From an uncultured Eubacterium sp. (GTDB lineage Bacteria > Bacillota > Clostridia > Lachnospirales > Lachnospiraceae): a stretch of 64,000 bases of DNA. Numbering within the stretch: position 1 is the first letter of the stretch; every line of letters begins with the position of its first letter. Below, piece by piece: positions 57,183 through 64,000 of this stretch. The notes beneath the pieces are model-generated. The model searched no databases, was not told where the DNA came from, and was given only the letters and a program-made list of their open reading frames with translations. The stretch spans positions 1-64,000 of the forward strand of contig CANRTU010000001.1 in assembly GCA_947642745.1 (NCBI GenBank), written 5' to 3'. A program made the position numbers and the translations under genes.

Positions 57183-58193
57183 TTATTCTTTGATAATTAC
57201 CGTTTTACCCACCTTTAATTCCACAAATCCGTAATCCGGCTCATACATCTTTGATAATTCCAGTTCGTCCCGGTATACGCCGCTTGTATCCCCGTTGACG
57301 GAAATCTGTACCCTGTCGATATTGGAAAGGGCGGTCAGAGAATTGACAATGGAATAGATGACCACCGGCTCCTGGATCTCATAATTCTGGTTCATGAAAT
57401 TTTCGTTCAGATTTACATAACAGGACCCGTCCACCACCGCAATATTAATCAGTTTTGTTTCATCCGGTAATGTCTTTCTGGCGTCCCTGCTCTTTGGTCC
57501 GGAAATCAGATGCTCAATCACCAGTTTTTCCATGGCGATATTGCTGTTAAAATATACTTCCTGTGTTTCTTTCAGCAGGGCGTCCCCTTCTGTATTGGAA
57601 AAATACAGATCTATCGTGGCATGCTGGTAAGAATTAATCTGTTCCCCGGGATTTTCCACAAAAGAGTCAATGGTCATGCTGCCCACAATGTCCCCTTTGC
57701 CGTCCCGCAGCGGTTCGCCCCGGACCAGAAAACTGACGCTGCTGATGCCTTCAATCTGGGTCATGGTCTGGACGATTGCCAGACGGCATAAAATCTCCGC
57801 CACTGCGTCCAGCTTGTCATACGCCCTGTTAAAATCAATATTCAGACAGTCCTGCGCCACTTCCCAGGACTGGATTTCCACTCCCCTCGGAATCGTGCGC
57901 ACGTACTCTACCGAATCCGTGTCTTTTGACAACTGTTCCAGAAATTCCTGTATCAGTCCGTCTATGGATTCATTTTCCGGCTTATAACCTACCTGGACAG
58001 TCCGTGTCTGCGCACTGTCCACATAACTGATACTGTATTTATATGTTTCCGGCTTTGAGCCACAGCCGGCCAGTGTAAGAAACGACAGGGCTGCCACAAG
58101 AAACAGTCCCGCCCCTGTGCCTGTCAGTCTTTTCATTTTCATCCTTTCTGACGCTCCTGCCTTTGTCAGGGCATTACTCTTTACGCACCACAT
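57183..58193 (-). CDS. GerMN domain lipoprotein
   Basis: Lipobox SFLTLAGCGSK; LYFSNTEGDALLKETQEVYFNSNIAMEKLVIEHLISGP repeated GerMN-like fold. Confidence 0.88.
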   Translation of the reverse strand: MWCVKSNALTKAGASERMKMKRLTGTGAGLFLVAALSFLTLAGCGSKPETYKYSISYVDSAQTRTVQVGYKPENESIDGLIQEFLEQLSKDTDSVEYVRTIPRGVEIQSWEVAQDCLNIDFNRAYDKLDAVAEILCRLAIVQTMTQIEGISSVSFLVRGEPLRDGKGDIVGSMTIDSFVENPGEQINSYQHATIDLYFSNTEGDALLKETQEVYFNSNIAMEKLVIEHLISGPKSRDARKTLPDETKLINIAVVDGSCYVNLNENFMNQNYEIQEPVVIYSIVNSLTALSNIDRVQISVNGDTSGVYRDELELSKMYEPDYGFVELKVGKTVIIKE

Positions 58194-59613
58194 AAATCAG
58201 CGGAATCCGCACATTGAAAATCGTTCCCTCGCCTTCTGTACTAAACGCCTTAATCGCTCCCCGGTGCATTAATATGACGCTTCTGGTAATGGCAAGCCCC
58301 AGTCCGGTGCCGTTGATTCCCTGGGAATGGGACTTATCCACACGGTAAAAACGCTCAAAAATACGGTCCAGGGACTCTTCCGGTATGCCCATGCCATTAT
58401 CTTCTACTTTGATGTAAAAAAACTGGTGGTCCGCATTCAAAGACACATGGACCCAGCCGTTGGCAGTATTATATTTAATGGCGTTTTCCACCAGATTGGA
58501 AATGGCAAGGGTCAGTTTCACCTCGTCCACTTCCGCACTCACCGGCCGGAAGCTTTCCAGTACCAGCTCCACATTCTGCACCTTTGCGATAGGACGCAGA
58601 CGTTTTAAAATCAGTTCCAGCAAATCGTTGATATTTAACGGCGCAATATTTAAACCGTCCGCCGCCTTATCCATTTTGACCAGAGAGAGCAGATCCGTAA
58701 TAATTTTATTTTCCCGGTCGATCTCGTTGGTAATATCCTGCATAAATTCTTTATACAGCTCCACCGGTGCGTTTTCCTGTACATTCAGTGAATCCGCCAG
58801 CACTTTCATGGATGTAAGCGGCGTCTTTAACTCATGGGAGACATTGGATACAAATTCCTTTCTGGAATCGTCCAGCACTTTCATCCGGTGCAGCAGCTCG
58901 TTGGTTCTTTCACAGATCAGCTCTGTCTCCGAATAGGAATGGATCATCAGCTCATCCTCTCCATAACCCGCCTGAATTTCATCAATGGACCTGGAGAGCT
59001 GGATAAAAGGCTGGGCCAGTAGCGACGAGAGCAGCACCGCCAGCACAATACAGACGAAGCCCGCCAGCAGCGAGACCACCAGTCCGATCTGGCTCAGATA
59101 GGCAATATGGGTCTGCGTCACATCGGTGGATACGCTCACCAGCAGTACACCCACGACTTCATCTGATACCGGATGCCTCACCGGCGCCGCAATTTCAATA
59201 AATCCATTGACAGCGTCATATTTTGACACATCCTCTCCCTGGATACACTTCACTACTTCTTCTGAAATAATGATTTTATCCCGGTCTATATCAAACGTGT
59301 CCTTACGGATACGGAAGGCCTGGTCAATGACCAGCACCCTTCCGTCATATATATTGGATAATTGTTCAAACTGCTTATTGATCGCTTCGATTGTAATATC
59401 TTCCAGATATCCATAGGCAGCAATCTGGTCCGCCAGGATTTTGGACTGGGACAGAATATCCACCATCCTTACGTTGATTGCCCGTTTTTCATAGCCCCGG
59501 ATGACAAAAAACTGCATAGTCAGCATAGGGACAATTCCAAACAGCAGCAATACAAGCAGCAGGCGGAATTTCAGACTTTTAAAATAATCACGGATTTTCT
59601 TTTTTCGCTTCAT
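58174..59613 (-). CDS. HAMP sensor histidine kinase
   Basis: FVSNVSHELKTPLTSMKVLADSL H-box, VENAIKYN, VEDNGMGIPEESLDRIFERFYRVD; start MKRKKKIRDYFK. Confidence 0.96.
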   Translation of the reverse strand: MKRKKKIRDYFKSLKFRLLLVLLLFGIVPMLTMQFFVIRGYEKRAINVRMVDILSQSKILADQIAAYGYLEDITIEAINKQFEQLSNIYDGRVLVIDQAFRIRKDTFDIDRDKIIISEEVVKCIQGEDVSKYDAVNGFIEIAAPVRHPVSDEVVGVLLVSVSTDVTQTHIAYLSQIGLVVSLLAGFVCIVLAVLLSSLLAQPFIQLSRSIDEIQAGYGEDELMIHSYSETELICERTNELLHRMKVLDDSRKEFVSNVSHELKTPLTSMKVLADSLNVQENAPVELYKEFMQDITNEIDRENKIITDLLSLVKMDKAADGLNIAPLNINDLLELILKRLRPIAKVQNVELVLESFRPVSAEVDEVKLTLAISNLVENAIKYNTANGWVHVSLNADHQFFYIKVEDNGMGIPEESLDRIFERFYRVDKSHSQGINGTGLGLAITRSVILMHRGAIKAFSTEGEGTIFNVRIPLIYVVRKE

Positions 59614-59624
59614 GATGACCCCGA

Positions 59625-60315
59625 TCAGCCGTGGTAATAATAACCCACACCCCATTTGGTATGGATATATTTTGGCTCGCTTGGATTTTTCTCGATTTTC
59701 TCACGCATACGTCTCACATGAACGTCCACGGTTCTGACATCCCCGGGATAATCCACGCCCCACACAAGATCCAGCAGCTTTTCCCTGCCGTATACTTTGT
59801 TGGGATTGCGCACCAGAAGCTCCAGCAGCTCGAACTCTTTGCCGGTGAGGTTGACTTCCCTGTCCTGAATAAACAGCCGGCGGCTTTCGCAATCCAGCCT
59901 TAAATCACCGTCCTGGATTGTATTGACCCGTTCTTCCACTACTTTTTTCCTGCCAGTCCTGCGCATAATGGCCTTGATCCTGGCCTTGACCTCCAGAATA
60001 TTAAAGGGTTTGGTAATATAGTCATCCGCACCATATTCCAGTCCGAGAATTTTATCCATATCATCCCCTTTGGCTGTGAGCATGACGACTGGTACATCAG
60101 AAAATTCACGGATCCGCTGGCAGATTTCCATACCGTCGATTTTGGGCAGCATCAGATCCAGCAATACCATATCATAACTGTTTGCCGTAACTTTCTGCCA
60201 GGCCTCTTCTCCATCGTAGGCACAGTCCACTTCCATTCCATCCTGCTCCAGACTGAAGCGGATTCCTTTTACAATCAGTTTTTCATCGTCTACAACCAGA
60301 ACCTTTTTAGCCATG
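59625..60315 (-). CDS. OmpR/PhoB family response regulator
   Basis: KKVLVVDDEKLIVKGIRFSL, VLLDLMLPKIDG, DYITKPFN, winged-helix C-term; start MAKKVLVVDD. Confidence 0.96.
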
Positions 60316-60402
60316 CCAACCTCCAATTTCTTTCGAAACAATCTATCCGAAGCAATCTGACCGAAGCATCTGCCGGAATCTTCTGGCAATATGCCTGTCA
60401 TC

Positions 60403-61131
60403 CTATTCTGTCACTGTAACCTGATCTTTTATCTGCGCATACACGCCTTCGCCAATACCGCTTACTTCCATCAGTTCCTCTGTAGACGTAAACGGTCCGT
60501 TTTCTTCCCGCCAGGCAATAATACCGGCCGCTTTCGCCTCGCCAATGCCGTTTAACGTCATAAGCGCGGCGGCTGTTGCGGTATTAATATTCACACGTCC
60601 TCCATCCGGCTGCGGACTGGCCGCCGGTGACTGCCCGCCACCTGTTTCTTTCCCGGCCCTGCGCCACTCTTTTACCGTAAGTATTTCAATCATATCGCCG
60701 TCCGCAATCTGCCGCGCCTGGTTGATACCGGCAATGGAAGCGTTTTTTTTCAGACCGCCGGCCAGGGTAAGCACTTCGTAAATCCTGCTTCCGGCAGGCA
60801 CTTCAAAGACACCCGGATGTCTGACCGCACCGCAGACATAGACGAAACAGGTATCCCCGTCTTTTCCGGATGAATTCTCATTGTCTGTATCAGCCCGGGA
60901 CTGTGGTCCCGCTTCTTTCTGACCGGATTCTTTGTGATCTGTTTTTTCCTGATCTGTTTTTTCGTGATCTGTTTGTTTCTGACCAGTTTCTTTTTGTCCC
61001 GGTTCTTCCTGTCCGGAAATATCCCGGCTCTCCGCCTTTAAATATATCCGGTCTTTGCCTGAACAGCCGCCAGTGAGACAGACCACGCATAAAAGCATGT
61101 ATGCTGTTATTTTAATTTTATTCATATGCAT
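60403..61131 (-). CDS. comEA: ComEA-like helix-hairpin-helix DNA-binding lipoprotein with repetitive linker
   Basis: Lipobox LTGGCSG; SLBB CFVYVCGAVRHPGVFEVPAGSRIYEVLTLAGG; HhH VNINTATAAALMTLNGIGEAKAAGII. Confidence 0.92.
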   Translation of the reverse strand: MHMNKIKITAYMLLCVVCLTGGCSGKDRIYLKAESRDISGQEEPGQKETGQKQTDHEKTDQEKTDHKESGQKEAGPQSRADTDNENSSGKDGDTCFVYVCGAVRHPGVFEVPAGSRIYEVLTLAGGLKKNASIAGINQARQIADGDMIEILTVKEWRRAGKETGGGQSPAASPQPDGGRVNINTATAAALMTLNGIGEAKAAGIIAWREENGPFTSTEELMEVSGIGEGVYAQIKDQVTVTE

Positions 61132-61245
61132 TCTCCTTTTTCCAGATGACTGAAAAGGAGTTCCTCAATGCCTGTCGCTTTTTTATTTTATCGGAAAATA
61201 TGAATTATTACAATAGAATTTTAGAAAATAAAATAAGTATACAAT

Positions 61246-61310
61246 TCACCGGATACTACACTGCGGCGGGCTGTCTCTGACAGCATTTTCCCTTCCGCCG
61301 CGGTACTTTA
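61246..61310 (+). repeat. Family A repeat, degenerate copy
   Basis: caccggatactacactgcggcgggctgtctctgacagcattttcccttccgccgcggtac. Confidence 0.6.
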
Positions 61311-61314
61311 ATCT

Positions 61315-62724
61315 TTAGTCAGCCGCAGCCCCTGTTTCCGGCTGTTTTGCCGCTTCCGTTTTTAACCAGTATGTCTCCCGCAGCAGCATTCCAAGCGCAA
61401 TGACAAACGCCACGCAGTCCGCCACTGGCGCCGCATACATGGCGCCGTCCAGTCCGAAAAACCGGGGCAGCACCACCAGGAGCGGCAGCAGGAACAGTAT
61501 CTGCCTGGTCAGCGACATAAACGCTCCCGCTGTGGCTTTGCCAATAGAGGTAAACATATTTGCCACAATCGGCTGAAACTGGTTTGCAAAAGTAAAGAAC
61601 ATATAAATCTTAAAATAGCGTTCCGCAAACCGGAAATATTCCTCGCTGCCTTCCCCGAACAGACCGATAATCTGCCTTGGGAACAGCTGGAAACATAAAA
61701 ACGCTACAATGGAAATAGCCGTAGCGCTGGCAATGGATTTCCACACCGCTTCCACAACACGCCGGTACTGTTTCGCCCCGTAATTAAAGCTGACAATGGG
61801 CTGCATTCCCTGGGAAATTCCGATTACGATAGAAAAAAACATCATGCCAACTTTTGAAATAATGCCCGCACAGGCCAGCGGAATATCGCCTCCGTACTCA
61901 GACCTTGCGCCATACGTTTTCAGCACGTTATTCAGTACAATCTGCACCACCATCATGGCCAGCTGGTTAATACAGGGAGACATGCCCAGCTTTGCGATAT
62001 TTCCCCAGCAGGCCGCCACCGGTCTGAAATGGGTCCGGCAAAGGCGCACCGTCTGAAACCTGGTCAGATACGCAGCCACCAGCACGGCGGACACCACCTG
62101 CCCGGTAACCGTGGCCCAGGCGGCTCCTTCGATACCCATATGAAAAGTCGTCATAAACAGTGCGTCCAGCACCGTGTTTACGATTGCGCCCGTCAATGTA
62201 CAAAACATGGAAAAGCGTGGGCTGCCGTCCGCCCGGATCAAAGCGGAGCCGCCGGTCGTAAAAATCAGAAACGGAAATCCCAGGGAAGTAATGCCCGTAT
62301 ACGAAAGGGAATAGTAAAGCGTCTGATCCGTAGCCCCAAACAGAATCATCATAGGATTCAGAAACAGTTTTGTAACAGCGCATAACAGCAGCCCTGTTAT
62401 AAAGCACATGCTGATGGCATTACCCGCATATGCGGCCGCTTTCTGTCCGTTTCCCCGGCCCATATTCAGATTAAAATTCGCCGCCCCGCCAATTCCGCAC
62501 ATTAATGAAATCGCCGTACAGCTGATCGTCAGTGGAAACGCCACGTTCGTGGCCGCATTGCCAAGCATTCCCACATACTGCCCAATGAAAAACTGGTCAA
62601 CGATATTATACAATGCGCTGACCAGCATGGCGATAATACTTGGAATCGCAAATTCCGCCAATAATTTTGAAACTGGTTTTGTGCCAAGAGGATTTGCCCC
62701 CTGTTTTATCGTTTGTTCACTCAT
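61315..62724 (-). CDS. MATE family efflux transporter
   Basis: LLAEFAIPSIIAMLVSALYNIVDQFFIGQYVGMLGNAATNVAFP. Confidence 0.95.
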   Translation of the reverse strand: MSEQTIKQGANPLGTKPVSKLLAEFAIPSIIAMLVSALYNIVDQFFIGQYVGMLGNAATNVAFPLTISCTAISLMCGIGGAANFNLNMGRGNGQKAAAYAGNAISMCFITGLLLCAVTKLFLNPMMILFGATDQTLYYSLSYTGITSLGFPFLIFTTGGSALIRADGSPRFSMFCTLTGAIVNTVLDALFMTTFHMGIEGAAWATVTGQVVSAVLVAAYLTRFQTVRLCRTHFRPVAACWGNIAKLGMSPCINQLAMMVVQIVLNNVLKTYGARSEYGGDIPLACAGIISKVGMMFFSIVIGISQGMQPIVSFNYGAKQYRRVVEAVWKSIASATAISIVAFLCFQLFPRQIIGLFGEGSEEYFRFAERYFKIYMFFTFANQFQPIVANMFTSIGKATAGAFMSLTRQILFLLPLLVVLPRFFGLDGAMYAAPVADCVAFVIALGMLLRETYWLKTEAAKQPETGAAAD

Positions 62725-62894
62725 AGCCGCCCTTCTTTCTTTTTAATATCCGGCGCACCGTTCCGCCAGAAACACACTACCATCGCACAGATCCATGCCG
62801 GTGCGCAAAGATTTCCGGCAGTTCCGGTATACCGGCTGAATAGTAAATGACTCACAATAAATGCCTGAACCTGCAAGACGCGCCGGACCGCCCG

Positions 62895-63368
62895 TTACTT
62901 ACCGGCCGGACGGCGCAAAAACGCCAGGGTTACCAGCAGGGTACCCGCAAACACGCAAAAGTCTCCCAGGTTAAACACCAGTTTGCGAAAACGTGCCGGA
63001 CCAGCGCCAAAGCTGACATAATCCACCACATATCCCTTTGTCAGACGGTCATACAGATTACTCAGACCGCCGCCTGCCAGAAGCGCCAGCCCGGTTTTTG
63101 CCATACCAGCGTCCTTTCTCCCGGAAAGCCGCAGCAGTTCAGCCATTACGCCACCCAGTACCGCCGCATGGATGCAGAGTACCTGTTCCGGTGAATCTTT
63201 TAATAAATTTCCCGCAGCTCCCGTATTATGATAGTTCTTTAAAATCACCCTGCCGCCTGCCAGCTCCCGCCGCTGTGTGGACGGTCCTGTTTCTTCCATA
63301 TGTTTTTTTACTACATACTCTGATCCGAAAATCAGTAAGATGATAAGAAAAACCGCCATATGCTCCAC
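62895..63368 (-). CDS. lspA: Signal peptidase II
   Basis: ALLAGGGLSNLYDRLTKGYVVDYVSFG...FNLGDFCVFAGTLLV catalytic Asp motifs. Confidence 0.93.
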   Translation of the reverse strand: MEHMAVFLIILLIFGSEYVVKKHMEETGPSTQRRELAGGRVILKNYHNTGAAGNLLKDSPEQVLCIHAAVLGGVMAELLRLSGRKDAGMAKTGLALLAGGGLSNLYDRLTKGYVVDYVSFGAGPARFRKLVFNLGDFCVFAGTLLVTLAFLRRPAGK

Positions 63369-63541
63369 TCCTTTCCAGTTCTTACAATCAGTATTCCCAT
63401 TTTACACCGGTCAGACAAATTTCTCAAGGAAATTTCCCAAAATAAATCTGGTTCTGTTTTGCCTTATAAGAATCTGCGGCGCCAGACAGTCATTCAGATA
63501 ACTAATCTGGCAAATCATCAGACGAATCATCAGACGAATCA

Positions 63542-64000
63542 TCAGATAGATACATCCGAATACATCCTGATATAAAAAACAGTTCCATTCCCCAGACTGC
63601 TCTCCACCCGGATCACTCCGTTTTGCCGCATGATAATCTGTCTGGACAGGGCAAGACCAATTCCCACGCTGTCTGTCTTTGCGCCGGAACCTTTATAAAA
63701 CCGTTCGAATATATGCGCCAGATCTTTTTCCGCGATTCCTTCGCCATTATCCGCAATACAGACAGAAACGGCAAAGTTGTTCTGTCTGGCGCTGACCATC
63801 ACCTTCCCGCCAGACGGCGTATGTTCGATACAGTTTTTCACAATATTGGACACCGCTTCCATGGTCCAGTGAAAGTCACAGATCATTTCCATCCGTTCAT
63901 CCGCTTCCAGCTCCAGCGTTACTCCCTTTTCCCCGGCAACCGGTTCAAATGGCGCACATGCATGGATTAACAGCTCCCGTACACTGACGTGTTCCCGGTT
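63542..64000 (-). CDS. Sensor histidine kinase, C-terminal part (runs off the window)
   Basis: FHWTMEAVSNIVKNCIEHTPSGGKV, IADNGEGIAEKDLAHIFERFYKGS, GIGLALSRQI; frame open to 64000 (NREHVSVRELLIHACAPFEP...). Confidence 0.92.
   Translation of the reverse strand, partial: NREHVSVRELLIHACAPFEPVAGEKGVTLELEADERMEMICDFHWTMEAVSNIVKNCIEHTPSGGKVMVSARQNNFAVSVCIADNGEGIAEKDLAHIFERFYKGSGAKTDSVGIGLALSRQIIMRQNGVIRVESSLGNGTVFYIRMYSDVSI

Noticed and set aside
63513-63545. 12-bp tandem repeat AATCATCAGACG (TNHQTNHQ peptide)
   Set aside because: Short three-unit repeat downstream of a kinase gene; too small to interpret
1-64000. tRNA, rRNA, phage or complete IS element
   Set aside because: No recognisable tRNA/rRNA sequence, phage structural gene or full-length transposase ORF was seen in the six-frame track

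Overview
64-kb chromosomal window that looks like a gut Lachnospiraceae/Clostridia genome (protein families, sporulation genes, codon style); the species is not identified. No tRNA, rRNA or CRISPR was seen. Main blocks: (1) 1-7.9 kb, a sugar-uptake locus (LacI, PfkB kinase, ABC permeases and binding protein, divergent AraC). (2) 8.5-21.0 kb, a surface-polysaccharide operon on the minus strand, with a GT11 fucosyltransferase, Wzx, EpsG-type Wzy, a PIG-L deacetylase, a formyltransferase, a priming sugar transferase and an epimerase-GT4 fusion. (3) 24.6-28.9 kb, spoIIP-gpr-rpsT-holA. (4) 29-54 kb, an accessory-rich region with an AAA-ATPase/PD-(D/E)XK gene, a five-gene STM4011-STM4015-like cluster of unknown function whose radical SAM protein is fused to a HAD phosphatase, a nitroreductase split by a MITE-like element, a partly duplicated Crp gene, a YoeB-type TA pair and BlaI/BlaR1. 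(5) 54.2-63.4 kb, comEC, GerMN lipoprotein, sensor kinase, response regulator, comEA, MATE and lspA. The intergenic regions carry two interspersed palindromic repeat families. Family A has core TAAAAAGTATCCGGC-N-GCCGGATAC and abuts gene 3' ends, supplying the stop codon of at least three genes. Family B is 180-300 bp with GAGCGTGTTTGAAAAAT terminal inverted repeats. The STM4011-15-like cluster and these two repeat families are the strongest discovery candidates. All calls come from reading the sequence; no database search was run.
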